Assembly (NCBI RefSeq): GCF_004339015.1
Contig: NZ_SMFQ01000002.1
Coordinates: 621,351 to 685,350 of the forward strand
Direction: 5' to 3'
Length of the DNA: 64,000 bases
From: Cocleimonas flava
Lineage (GTDB): Bacteria; Pseudomonadota; Gammaproteobacteria; Thiotrichales; Thiotrichaceae
This document shows, one piece after another, positions 38,071 through 46,492 of this stretch (its first letter is position 1; each line of letters starts with the position of its first letter). The notes beneath the pieces were generated by a model, which was not told the DNA's origin, ran no database searches, and saw only the letters and a list, made by a program, of their open reading frames with translations. Position numbers and translations under genes: made by a program.

Positions 38071-38967
38071 CTATTTATTATTTAGCCAAACATCTTCTAC
38101 AGCTGTCATAGCGGCCTCAATCGAGGGGTTGCTATGACAATCTTTACGGCAGATAAAGCATAGCCCTGCATCCAGAGAGACTTTGTCTGCAATAACAACT
38201 CCGTGGGCATGCGATGCGTCCAAAGCATTACTATGACGCGCCAAAGACAAACCAACCCCTGATAATACCAAGTTCATCATAGATTGCTCCAAGTCAACGC
38301 TCGCCACGATGTTTTGCCTTGCATCGATTGATGCAAACTTCTTGGATAATAGCTGATGATGTACGGAGTTCGGTGGCGTTCCAATCCAGGGGAGTTTTGC
38401 CAACTCTTCCCAATTCATTCCTTCTACACGACTCCGCCAACCGAGTGGTGCAATCACTCGATATGAAAACTCACGTAGCTTAATTAGGTGATACTTATCA
38501 CTCAAGTCAGCCAAGTCTGGAGGACCTAGTGTAAATGCCACATCCAATTGATCATTTTTAACCAACTCAGCAACTGTTCCTGACATACCATGCGTAAGTT
38601 CCAGCATCAAAGCAGGATGTCGTTTAGTCAAAAGACTTAAATAATCCCCTAAACGAAGAAACTCAGGATCAAGAATAGTACCAAGACGTAGCCGCCCACT
38701 TACAGCATTATCAAGTCCAGCAGCCTCATTACTAAAATCATTTTCAGCCTGTAACGCACGCTCGGCAGCAGGCAATAATCGTTGACCTGCTTCAGTTAAT
38801 CTCATCCCGTGAGGCGTCCGCTCGAACAACACCAGATTTAATTGTTCCTGTAATTTTTTTATCTGCAAGCTCAAAGCTGACTGAGTTAAAAACAAACGCT
38901 TTGCTGCGCGAGTTAAATTTCCCTCACGAGCTACATATACGAATGCTTTAAAATTGTAAGTTTTCAT
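38071..38967 (-). CDS. LysR-family transcriptional regulator
   Basis: The 298-residue protein has an N-terminal winged helix (FKAFVYVAREGNLTRAAKRLFLTQSALSLQIKKLQEQL) and a periplasmic-binding-like effector domain. It ends 11 bp from the dctM stop, convergent with it, and is divergent from the GMC oxidoreductase. It probably controls one or both (inference). Confidence 0.92.
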   Translation of the reverse strand: MKTYNFKAFVYVAREGNLTRAAKRLFLTQSALSLQIKKLQEQLNLVLFERTPHGMRLTEAGQRLLPAAERALQAENDFSNEAAGLDNAVSGRLRLGTILDPEFLRLGDYLSLLTKRHPALMLELTHGMSGTVAELVKNDQLDVAFTLGPPDLADLSDKYHLIKLREFSYRVIAPLGWRSRVEGMNWEELAKLPWIGTPPNSVHHQLLSKKFASIDARQNIVASVDLEQSMMNLVLSGVGLSLARHSNALDASHAHGVVIADKVSLDAGLCFICRKDCHSNPSIEAAMTAVEDVWLNNK

Positions 38968-39008
38968 TTAGATATAATCTTTCCTCATAACTTAAACAAG
39001 ATTAAGTC

Positions 39009-39039
39009 ATTAGACCTCATACAGCAAGTCACGTCTAAT
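39009..39039. promoter_or_regulatory. Inverted repeat between lysR and the GMC oxidoreductase gene
   Basis: ATTAGAC and GTCTAAT form a 7-bp inverted repeat with a 17-bp spacer in the 243-bp divergent region. It is a candidate LysR recognition site. Confidence 0.4.
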
Positions 39040-39210
39040 AAGGAAATAGAATATTAAATAACTAAAATCTTAATCTGGATATAAGCAATACTTAAATCAA
39101 AATACGATTTATAGGCTATCCAATTATTAGCATTTTTTAATAGCAATAAACTTTTTATACCCTGTTTACGGGGTAATTTTACTATTTACGCATGAGCTGG
39201 ATTAGAACCT

Positions 39211-40839
39211 ATGACGAATATTGGCAAGTTTGATTATATTATTGCGGGCGGTGGAGCAGCAGGCTGCGTTCTGGCAAACCGTCTTTCAGCTGATCCTGAC
39301 ATCACTGTATTATTGTTAGAAGCAGGCAATGACGAAAAATGGATTTGGACCAAAATTCCTGTCGGATATCTATACTGCATAAATAATCCTCGTACGGATT
39401 GGTGTTTTAAAACCGAACCTGAAGCCGGATTAAATGGCCGCTCTATCATCTATGCACGCGGAAAAGGCTTAGGCGGTAGTACGCTGATTAATGCGATGTT
39501 GTACATACGTGGACAAGAACGTGATTACAATGAATGGGCGACTTTAACAGGGGATAGCAGTTGGTCGTGGGAACATTGCCTCCCTGTCTTTAAAGAAGTA
39601 GAAGATCATTGGCAAGGTGACAGCAAAAAACACAGTAAAGGTGGCGAGTGGCGAGTTGAACAGCAACGCTTATCGTGGGAAGTTCTGGATCATTACACAA
39701 CCGCAGCTCAACAGGCTGGCATTCCTTTAAGCAGTGACTTTAATGGTGGAGACAATCTGGGTGTCAGCCAATTTGAAGTTAACCAAAAGAAAGGAACCCG
39801 CTGGAGTTCGGTACGCGGATTTCTTGACCCAATACGCTCTCGCCCTAACCTTAAAATCGTTACTGGGGCACTATCAGACAAACTTATTCTCGATGGAAAG
39901 CATGTAACCGGGATCGAATACACTCAAGGCGGGGAGCAGTTCTCGGCTAGCTCACGTATTGAAACGATCCTATCTTCAGGTTCAATCGGTTCTCCTACGA
40001 TTTTACAACGCTCAGGCATTGGCGACCCGAAAACGCTAACCGAACTTGGTATTCCCGTTGTTCATGAATTACCTGGCGTAGGTAGCAATTTACAAGATCA
40101 TCTACAACTTCGAACTGTATTTAAAGTAGAAGGAATTAAGACCCTCAACCAGACAGCTAATAGCTTATGGGGCAAAGCAATGATGGGATTAGAATACGCC
40201 TTATATCGACGTGGACCTTTAACCATGGCTCCAAGCCAACTAGGTTTATTTGCCTACTCAGACGAAAGCGTAGAGACACCCGACCTAGAGTTTCATGTAC
40301 AACCGTTATCTCTGGATAAGTTTGGCGATCCGTTACACAAATTCCCTGCGATTACTGCCAGCGTCCTCGATTTAAGACCCAAGTCTCGTGGCACTGTAAC
40401 CATTTCAGATAGAAACCCAAACAGTGCGCCCAAAATTGCCCCAAATTACCTTTCTCATGAAGAAGACCAAATTAAAGCAACCAAGGCATTACGATTAGCG
40501 AGAAAAATTTCAGAACAACCTGCATTAGCGCCTTATAAACCTAAGGAATACGTGCCGGGCGTAAGTTTTCAAACGGATGAAGAATTGGTACATGCAGCAG
40601 GTGATGTTGGCACCACAATTTTTCACCCTGTTGGAACCTGTAAAATGGGGAAAAAAGATGATCCAACCGCTGTAACAGATAGTCGTTTACGTGTTCTTGG
40701 AATGACCGGATTACGCGTGGTGGATGCATCTATTATGCCGACGATTACTTCAGGAAATACCAGCTCACCGACAATTATGATTGCTGAAAAAGGATCACGA
40801 ATAATTCTGGAAGATAGAAAGAAAGGTCTAAAAGACTGA
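39211..40839 (+). CDS. GMC-family FAD oxidoreductase (choline/alcohol dehydrogenase-like)
   Basis: The 542-residue protein has the FAD-binding dinucleotide motif YIIAGGGAAGCVLANRLS, the GMC signature ARGKGLGGSTLINAM, a GSIGSPTILQRSGIG second signature, and the C-terminal active-site HPVGTCKMG with SIMPTITSGNTSSPTIMIAEK. Length is typical of choline dehydrogenase-type members. It oxidises an alcohol group. With the adjacent TRAP system and LysR regulator it could oxidise the imported compound (inference). The substrate is unknown, and BetA identity is not claimed. Confidence 0.9.
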   Translation: MTNIGKFDYIIAGGGAAGCVLANRLSADPDITVLLLEAGNDEKWIWTKIPVGYLYCINNPRTDWCFKTEPEAGLNGRSIIYARGKGLGGSTLINAMLYIRGQERDYNEWATLTGDSSWSWEHCLPVFKEVEDHWQGDSKKHSKGGEWRVEQQRLSWEVLDHYTTAAQQAGIPLSSDFNGGDNLGVSQFEVNQKKGTRWSSVRGFLDPIRSRPNLKIVTGALSDKLILDGKHVTGIEYTQGGEQFSASSRIETILSSGSIGSPTILQRSGIGDPKTLTELGIPVVHELPGVGSNLQDHLQLRTVFKVEGIKTLNQTANSLWGKAMMGLEYALYRRGPLTMAPSQLGLFAYSDESVETPDLEFHVQPLSLDKFGDPLHKFPAITASVLDLRPKSRGTVTISDRNPNSAPKIAPNYLSHEEDQIKATKALRLARKISEQPALAPYKPKEYVPGVSFQTDEELVHAAGDVGTTIFHPVGTCKMGKKDDPTAVTDSRLRVLGMTGLRVVDASIMPTITSGNTSSPTIMIAEKGSRIILEDRKKGLKD

Positions 40840-40856
40840 TATTTTTTAGATAATGA

Positions 40857-40891
40857 AGCTTTCAGGTTGCTATATATGCAACCTGAAAGCT
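40857..40891. terminator. Perfect 14-bp hairpin between convergent genes
   Basis: AGCTTTCAGGTTGC pairs fully with its reverse complement over a 7-nt AT loop, 18 bp after the GMC oxidoreductase stop. There is no strong T-run on either side, so it may be a weak bidirectional terminator or transcript stabiliser. Confidence 0.65.
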
Positions 40892-40933
40892 CGCTAAAAT
40901 ATGATACGAAATGAGATAACTGTTTAAGATAGA

Positions 40934-41368
40934 TTATTTAGCAAACAACTCAGATTCAATATTCTTAAACGCTTTAAATTCTAATGAATTACCCGAAGGG
41001 TCGGCAAAGAACATCGTACCTTGCTCCCCTACTTCTCCTTCGAAACGGATATAAGGTTCGATAATAAACCCATCGATAAACCCCTTAACCTTTTCAGCCA
41101 GCGCATGCCATTCATCAAACTCTAATACGACACCAAAATGCGGCACCGGCACACCGTGACCATCTACAGCATTATTCAATGCATTCACTTTTCCTTCTGG
41201 CCCTAATTCCTTATTGCAATGAACAACCAGCTGATGACCAAACATATTAAAATCAATCCAGTCTGCTGTGCTTCTGCCTTCTGGAAAGCCCATTTTTTTC
41301 CCGTAAAAATCACGTGCTTCTTCAATATCACGTACTTGAATGGCTAAATGAAAGGGCGTTAATGTCAT
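40934..41368 (-). CDS. VOC family protein (glyoxalase-like)
   Basis: The 144-residue protein has the vicinal-oxygen-chelate fold: a TPFHLAIQVRDIEEARDFYGKKMGF opening (metal-ligand His), LVVHCNK, PHFGVVLEFDEWHALAEKV (second His) and MFFADPSGNSLEFKAFKN (Glu ligand). It binds a metal and acts as lyase, dioxygenase or isomerase on an unknown substrate. AAGGA precedes the ATG. It is convergent with the GMC gene. Confidence 0.85.
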   Translation of the reverse strand: MTLTPFHLAIQVRDIEEARDFYGKKMGFPEGRSTADWIDFNMFGHQLVVHCNKELGPEGKVNALNNAVDGHGVPVPHFGVVLEFDEWHALAEKVKGFIDGFIIEPYIRFEGEVGEQGTMFFADPSGNSLEFKAFKNIESELFAK

Positions 41369-41492
41369 GGTTAATCCTTACTAAATGTTGAATAACGATA
41401 TTATAGAATAATCCCTTATTCTGTTTCCGACCAGACAAGAATTAAACTAAATAATGCGAACGTTTAAATGTAAATAAATGTTGCTGGAGTAA

Positions 41493-41657
41493 TCACATAC
41501 GTGAAATAAAACTACTGATGACTGTCACAATAATTAAGACACTTCCCGATACGCGAAGCACTTGATTCTTTTTACCTGTTAGCAAAAAAATAATTATCAA
41601 GAGTACTCCCAAAGTTCCACTAATCAGGGTTATCCAATTAAACAATGTAAGATTCAT
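41493..41657 (-). CDS. Small two-helix membrane protein (54 aa)
   Basis: A short open frame from ATG (41655-41657) to TGA encodes 54 residues beginning MNLTLFNWITLISG. It has two hydrophobic stretches, TLGVLLIIIFLLTG and VLIIVTVISSFI, separated by KKNQVLRVSG. A GGAG ribosome binding site lies 9 bp upstream. No family recognised. It sits in the 381-bp gap between the VOC and DMT genes, on the same strand as both. Confidence 0.5.
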   Translation of the reverse strand: MNLTLFNWITLISGTLGVLLIIIFLLTGKKNQVLRVSGSVLIIVTVISSFISRM

Positions 41658-41749
41658 CAAACTTTCTCCATATTATATTTTAAGTGCTTCATTACAAAAT
41701 AGGCTAAAAGGAGCAGGTGTAAAACATACAGATCCCATCTGTAAGTAAT

Positions 41750-42679
41750 TTACCCAGTCTTAAGTCTAGTATCTCCCTTAACCTTTTCTAACGATGAAGG
41801 CTTGGCTTTATAAAACACAATGACATTCCCCAAAAGTGCTAGCACCAAGCCGATGATTGCAATTGGCGTAAAAGTATAACCTTCAACAAAGGCAGAAATT
41901 GTCAGTGCAACTATGGGAAATAATACCGTGGTATAGGCCGTTTTGTTTGCACCTATTCGTGCAATCAAGCTTAGGTAAACAGCAAACGCAAGAATACTAC
42001 CCAGCAAGACTAAAAACGCAAAGGACCATAAATATTCGGGACTAAAATCAAAGCTAAATCCTCCTACGCGCACCAGGCTAATCACAAACATGATAATTGA
42101 ACCGTACAACATTCCCCACGCCGTCGTAGTAGACATTGCCAGTTTATGTTTATTGTGGCGTACCGTTATCATGTTTCCTGAGGAGAATAAAAAGGTACCA
42201 GTAACAGCAAATGCGACACCTAGTAATCTAGAATGCGACTCATTGGATTGCATGCTTACGAAGTCAGGATAAAACAGTAAGGTTATCCCTAAAACGCCTA
42301 TAATCGCACCGATTACTGTATTTCTACTTGGCTTGAATTTGTGCCACATAAGGTTGTTTAACACATTGAAAATTGTCGCCATGGAAAAGATCACCGACAA
42401 CAAGCCACTTTCGACATCCAAAGTGCTGGCAATATAGAAAAAGTAGAAATTAAGACAAAATAAACAGGCACCTTGAAGCATGCAAAAAAAGTGATCAGCA
42501 AGTTTCAAAGGCTGTAAACGCTTAGTCAGTAGCAAGAAAACAAACATGATTACAGCTGCCGTAAAAAAACGATAGAACACCGAATTTTCAACGGGTACAA
42601 CACCTGTCTGAAACGTAATGGCGATCCAGGTTGTACCCCAAACGACTACGATAAGTACGTAAAATAGTGCGGTGATCAT
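41750..42679 (-). CDS. EamA/DMT-family transporter
   Basis: The 309-residue protein has two EamA repeats with about ten transmembrane helices. The first repeat begins YVLIVVVWGTTWIAITFQTGVVPVENSVFYRFFTAA, a typical RhaT/EamA opening. The second begins GVAFAVTGTFLFSSGNMITVR. It is an exporter or permease of unknown substrate, downstream of the NAD-kinase-like and SPFH genes on the same strand. Confidence 0.85.
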   Translation of the reverse strand: MITALFYVLIVVVWGTTWIAITFQTGVVPVENSVFYRFFTAAVIMFVFLLLTKRLQPLKLADHFFCMLQGACLFCLNFYFFYIASTLDVESGLLSVIFSMATIFNVLNNLMWHKFKPSRNTVIGAIIGVLGITLLFYPDFVSMQSNESHSRLLGVAFAVTGTFLFSSGNMITVRHNKHKLAMSTTTAWGMLYGSIIMFVISLVRVGGFSFDFSPEYLWSFAFLVLLGSILAFAVYLSLIARIGANKTAYTTVLFPIVALTISAFVEGYTFTPIAIIGLVLALLGNVIVFYKAKPSSLEKVKGDTRLKTG

Positions 42680-42795
42680 AACTTCTATCTCATTTCATCT
42701 TCTATTAAATCAGCATTTACAGAAGCGCCAAAGAAACGAAGTATAGGAGCCTTAAATTGATCTGGCATTATTTATTTGGCTGAAACCAATATTCT

Positions 42796-43716
42796 TTAAA
42801 CGACCAGTACTCCCTGAGTTTTACTTACAGATATTGACGCGCTGACACCTGCACTAAAATCAAGATAATCATTTTCAAGGCCATCTGAAAAGATCACACC
42901 ATTCTCCGCCATCTTAGAGGTGAGAACTAACGGCTTCTTCTGATCCACTCTACCGAATACCAAATCTGTTTGAGATTGCTGACTAGGGAATGGCTCCCGA
43001 ACGGTGTAATACAAATACTCACTATCCCATTGAAAACCATTGGCGATCTTTTTTTGCACTGGTCTACCCGCAATTCCTGAAGCGCCTGCGATTAAACTTT
43101 TAAACCAACCCGTCGAACCTAGACCAGTGCTGATGATAACTCCACTGGAACTTTGGCTTTCTTTTTTGCCATTCCATTCCACATCATAACGTGCTGAAGT
43201 GTGCGATTTAGGGCCAACAAACAAATCATTAACCGCTAATAAACTGTCGCCCAAATTTGTTGTTGCTTCAGCCATAGTGATAGTTTTGAAATTCATCTTC
43301 TTTGCTAAAACATCTGCTAAAACTAACGGTAAATCCCCAGCAGTAAATGGCAATAACACACCATCAAAGCTCTGCGGAGAGGGGTTGATAGCTATCACTG
43401 ATTGACCTGTAAGGTATTTTAACGTGTTTGCTACCAATCCATCTTGGCCAAGTACAACCACAATGTCATCTCGAGAAAATTTATAGGTTGGTAAGTACGA
43501 ACGATCTAACTGCTGCACCCTGCCCGATGCTTTTAAAAAACTAAGCACTTGTTTATGCACGGTATGAAACAAACCATCTTCCACCTCATACTGCTCAAAG
43601 GATTCGCCTAAATGCTCAATGTAAAACTTGGCTTGTCCTAAGGTGCCGTACTTCTGTTTTAACTCGTGCAAACGAGTGTGACGGGTTACCAATATTAATT
43701 TTCTGTCAGTTTCCAT
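42796..43716 (-). CDS. NAD kinase-like protein
   Basis: The 306-residue protein belongs to the NAD kinase/diacylglycerol kinase fold. The usual GGDGT loop reads VVVLGQDGLVANTL, so the second Gly is Gln. The NE motif appears as AVNDLFVGPKSHTSARYDV, and IISTGLGSTGWFKSL is the conserved STGSTAW-like segment. Start is the ATG at 43714-43716 after AGAGGTG; the GTG 9 bp upstream sits within the ribosome binding site. Activity is uncertain given these changes. It follows the SPFH gene and faces the NrtR regulator's region, so a role in NAD metabolism is likely (inference). Confidence 0.75.
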   Translation of the reverse strand: METDRKLILVTRHTRLHELKQKYGTLGQAKFYIEHLGESFEQYEVEDGLFHTVHKQVLSFLKASGRVQQLDRSYLPTYKFSRDDIVVVLGQDGLVANTLKYLTGQSVIAINPSPQSFDGVLLPFTAGDLPLVLADVLAKKMNFKTITMAEATTNLGDSLLAVNDLFVGPKSHTSARYDVEWNGKKESQSSSGVIISTGLGSTGWFKSLIAGASGIAGRPVQKKIANGFQWDSEYLYYTVREPFPSQQSQTDLVFGRVDQKKPLVLTSKMAENGVIFSDGLENDYLDFSAGVSASISVSKTQGVLVV

Positions 43717-43750
43717 TGTGATCACCTCTTTCTATTAAATAAGCTATTTG

Positions 43751-44755
43751 CTATTTGATGAGTGACTGCAACAATTCTGGCGAAATATTCAAGTTGCCCA
43801 CCTTATTGCCTTCCTGAGTTAAGTTTTCAAACGATTGAGCGATTAACTGGGCTGGCGCCATCTTGCTCATTGCCAATGCTTTCAACACTTCAGCAGGAAC
43901 CGAATCATAAGCTTTAAGCTGCTTTTCGATGCTGTAGGCAGACGTATCAGCCTTCGCTTTCTCATTGCCCGTTTCAAGCTCTATCAAACTTTGACGCTGC
44001 TCTTCTTCGGCGATGGCGGCTTGCATGTTTTCTTCATTTAACACATTACGTTTTTTCATCACCGCACGCTCAGCTTCGATTTTCGTTTCCTGAATCTCCT
44101 GCTCTTTGCGCTGCATCGCGACTTCTGTTTCAAGCTCCGATTCCTTTACTCGCTTTTCCTGGTCAATACTGGCTAAGCGACGTTCGTAAATTGCGTCATC
44201 GGCTTCTTTCAATAGTTGCTCACGAATCTCTGCTTCTAACGCTTTTTCAGTTTCAGGTGTCGGCGAAATGGCGACGATCGATACATCGACAATGGTCACG
44301 CCTAAATCAGCTAGTGCTTTATTGCTTTGTAACGCCGTATCAAGCTCTTTCACCAACTTCGGTGCCATGCTTAATGACGCTTTCAATTGTTGCTGCTGGA
44401 TATTATCCCTAAGCAATACCTGTACGCTTCTCAACACACGCTCATCCAGTTTTTGCGGATCTTCTGATAAGTATTTACCTTTCTTATCGATAGTGAAGTT
44501 AAGCATTTTCGATACCGCTTCGGCGTCAGAAATACGATAAGTCACCTGCCCTTGCACCGTTACTCTCTGAAAATCTTCCGATTGCAAACGAAACGCAAAC
44601 GGCAATTCCTTGCTAGTAACAGGGACGGCAACCAGTGATGTTTTTGGGCCGAAGTAATAAAAGCTCATACCGACACCCTGTTTAACTGCTCGACCTTTTT
44701 GATACTGAATCAAGTGAGTTGAAGGGTCTGATTTTATGTAGTTAATTCCAAACAT
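43751..44755 (-). CDS. SPFH/band-7 domain protein
   Basis: The start is the ATG at 44753-44755 after AGGAGG, giving 334 residues and no signal peptide. The first half is an SPFH domain (MFGINYIKSDPSTHLIQYQKG...VTVQGQVTYRISDAEAVSKML). The second half is a long Glu/Lys/Gln coiled coil (about 190-280), and the end contains a YDSVPAEVLKALAMSKM segment. SPFH proteins oligomerise into scaffolds. It is first in a probable operon with the NAD-kinase-like gene, directly under two NrtR-type palindromes. Confidence 0.88.
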   Translation of the reverse strand: MFGINYIKSDPSTHLIQYQKGRAVKQGVGMSFYYFGPKTSLVAVPVTSKELPFAFRLQSEDFQRVTVQGQVTYRISDAEAVSKMLNFTIDKKGKYLSEDPQKLDERVLRSVQVLLRDNIQQQQLKASLSMAPKLVKELDTALQSNKALADLGVTIVDVSIVAISPTPETEKALEAEIREQLLKEADDAIYERRLASIDQEKRVKESELETEVAMQRKEQEIQETKIEAERAVMKKRNVLNEENMQAAIAEEEQRQSLIELETGNEKAKADTSAYSIEKQLKAYDSVPAEVLKALAMSKMAPAQLIAQSFENLTQEGNKVGNLNISPELLQSLIK

Positions 44756-44789
44756 GATTGACCTCCTGTTAAATGAAAAATAGATTAAT

Positions 44790-44802
44790 TGTCCCAGAGA
44801 CA
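44790..44802. promoter_or_regulatory. TGTC-N5-GACA palindrome, site 1
   Basis: TGTC-CCAGA-GACA lies 35 bp upstream of the SPFH start. It is one of three identical-arm palindromes in the divergent NrtR/SPFH region, probably NrtR operators. Confidence 0.65.
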
Positions 44803-44823
44803 TTCAATGCTTAGATAGATAAT

Positions 44824-44836
44824 TGTCCTTGAGACA
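44824..44836. promoter_or_regulatory. TGTC-N5-GACA palindrome, site 2
   Basis: TGTC-CTTGA-GACA, centred 34 bp (about three helical turns) from site 1, followed by a further TTGTC half-site. Probably an NrtR operator for the SPFH operon. Confidence 0.65.
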
Positions 44837-44900
44837 CTATTTGTCAAACGTTTTTTGTGAATTTTTAATTATTTGCTTTTTAAACAATGACTTGCTATTT

Positions 44901-44913
44901 TGTCTTTACGACA
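44901..44913. promoter_or_regulatory. TGTC-N5-GACA palindrome, site 3
   Basis: TTTGTC-TTTAC-GACAAA is the longest and most perfect of the three, 36 bp before the nrtR start. Its position suggests autoregulation. Confidence 0.65.
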
Positions 44914-44948
44914 AATAAACTCGTTTTTATAAGATTTATCCAAAATCT

Positions 44949-45653
44949 ATGACACAAGAAAACTTCAAATCCCCCTTACTCACCGTTGATAGTGTGCTAT
45001 TCACCATCAAAGATAACTCGCTGAAAATTCTATTGTTAAAGCGGAAGAATTCACCGTTTCAAAATAGCTGGGCACTACCGGGTGGGTTTATCGATGTGAA
45101 TAGAGATGATTCCGCAGAAAACACGGCAAGTCGTAAATTAACAGACAAAACAGGCGTGACACCCCCCTACTTAGAGCAGTTAAATACGTTTTCATCCAAG
45201 AGTAGAGACCCGCGAGGCTGGAGTGCTTCAATCGCCTATTTTGCGTTGATCGCACATGAAGAAACCAATCTAAAAGTAACACCTAGAAATGATGAAAGTG
45301 CGCAATGGGTGGATGTAGAAAGCCTTATGGATGAAACCGCTAATTACCAGCCATTAGCTTTTGATCACCAACAGATCTTTCAATTCGCATTGGAACGCTT
45401 AAAGCAAAAGGCGCTGTATTCGATGCTACCCGTGTTTTGTTTACCCAAGGAATTCACGCTTGGTGAATATCACACATTGATTGAAATAATTCTGGGAAAG
45501 TCTATTCAGAAAAAAACCTTATATCGCCGCTTTGAAGCTTCAAATATGTTCGAAGAAACCGGAGAAACAGTAGCAACAGGCGCAAGAGCAGCAATGTTAT
45601 ACCGATTAAAAGAAGATGCGGAACTGGTGAATTTCGAAAGGAATCTAGGTTAA
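44949..45653 (+). CDS. nrtR: NrtR-type Nudix transcriptional regulator
   Basis: The 234-residue protein has an N-terminal Nudix-like domain (SVLFTIKDNSLKILLLKRKNSPFQNSWALPGGFID) and a C-terminal winged helix (FTLGEYHTLIEIILGKSIQKKTLYRRFEASNMFEETGE...ARAAMLYRL), the layout of the NAD-metabolism repressor NrtR. The Nudix catalytic box is degraded (NTASRKLTDKTGV in place of REL-EETG), so it is likely an ADP-ribose sensor rather than an enzyme. It contains dispersed element copy 12 in frame. It is divergent from the SPFH/NAD-kinase-like pair. Confidence 0.87.
   Translation: MTQENFKSPLLTVDSVLFTIKDNSLKILLLKRKNSPFQNSWALPGGFIDVNRDDSAENTASRKLTDKTGVTPPYLEQLNTFSSKSRDPRGWSASIAYFALIAHEETNLKVTPRNDESAQWVDVESLMDETANYQPLAFDHQQIFQFALERLKQKALYSMLPVFCLPKEFTLGEYHTLIEIILGKSIQKKTLYRRFEASNMFEETGETVATGARAAMLYRLKEDAELVNFERNLG
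45160..45173 (-). repeat. Dispersed G-run element, copy 12, inside nrtR (core only)
   Basis: An exact minus-strand core TAAGTAGGGGGGTG. The gene reads it as TPPYL in GVTPPYLEQL, a position where Nudix regulators typically have a conserved YLEQL. The outer arms are mostly absent, so this one could be chance. Confidence 0.6.
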
Positions 45654-45730
45654 TCGATTGTACATTTTTATCTAACGCATCAAACAGAAACAAACTGAAA
45701 AAACAATTCACTCTATAATTATTTCATACC

Positions 45731-45758
45731 CACCCCCCTACTTTGGAGGGCTTTTTTT
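45731..45758 (-). repeat. Dispersed G-run element, copy 13
   Basis: Minus-strand core AAAGTAGGGGGGTG preceded by an A-tract and GCCCTCC. It lies 78 bp after the nrtR stop, before dps. CCTCC and GGGGG could pair to form a terminator. Confidence 0.87.
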
Positions 45759-45965
45759 AAGCGATCATTTACACTAAAAACTGATTGCCTAAATATTCAC
45801 TAAACACCTCATATATTGATTCTGCTATTTTCTAATATGCAGCTCAAATAGTATTTTCACACTACGTATTTGTAACAATTCAACTACGTTTATCTACGGA
45901 TTATCTAAACAACTGAATCCGAGTATCTTCATATCTCGATAAAACGAACAATGAGGAAATTGAAA

Positions 45966-46439
45966 ATGACTAGTATAAATATCGGAATTAATGAAGAAGG
46001 CAGATTGAAAATAGCCGAGGGCTTAAAAAAACTTTTAGCTGATTCATACACCCTTTATTTACAAACCCATAACTTCCATTGGAATGTAACAGGCATGCAG
46101 TTTCGCGAATTACATTTGATGTTTGAAGAGCAATATACTGAATTAGCGACTGCGGTCGATGATGTTGCAGAGCGTATTCGTACTCTGGATGTTCCTGCTC
46201 CCGGAACTTATATTGAGTTCTCAAGATTAAGTTCTATTGCCGAAGTTGAAGGCGTGCCAAGCTCTATGGAAATGGTTGAATTATTAACCAAAGGTCACGA
46301 ACAAGTGATCAAAACCTGTCGGGAAGTATTGAAGATTGCTCAAGAGTTTGAAGATGAATCTACAGCGTCTTTAGTTTCTGATCGCATGGTCATTCATGAA
46401 AAAACAGCATGGATGCTAAGAGCAACGACTAAAAATTAA
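45966..46439 (+). CDS. dps: Dps family DNA-binding ferritin-like protein
   Basis: The 157-residue protein starts at the ATG at 45966, eight bases after TGAGGAA; the frame opens 15 bp earlier but without support. It has the Dps ferroxidase ligands in [37 protein letters not shown] and a [10 protein letters not shown] segment. Dps dodecamers oxidise and store iron and protect DNA from peroxide. A long 5' region follows nrtR. A ferric-reductase-like gene is next, suggesting an iron/redox theme. Confidence 0.93.
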   Translation: MTSINIGINEEGRLKIAEGLKKLLADSYTLYLQTHNFHWNVTGMQFRELHLMFEEQYTELATAVDDVAERIRTLDVPAPGTYIEFSRLSSIAEVEGVPSSMEMVELLTKGHEQVIKTCREVLKIAQEFEDESTASLVSDRMVIHEKTAWMLRATTKN

Positions 46440-46492
46440 TCAACAAACCAAGATAATTTAGGACAATGCAGGACGGGTGAGAGGCAAATAAA

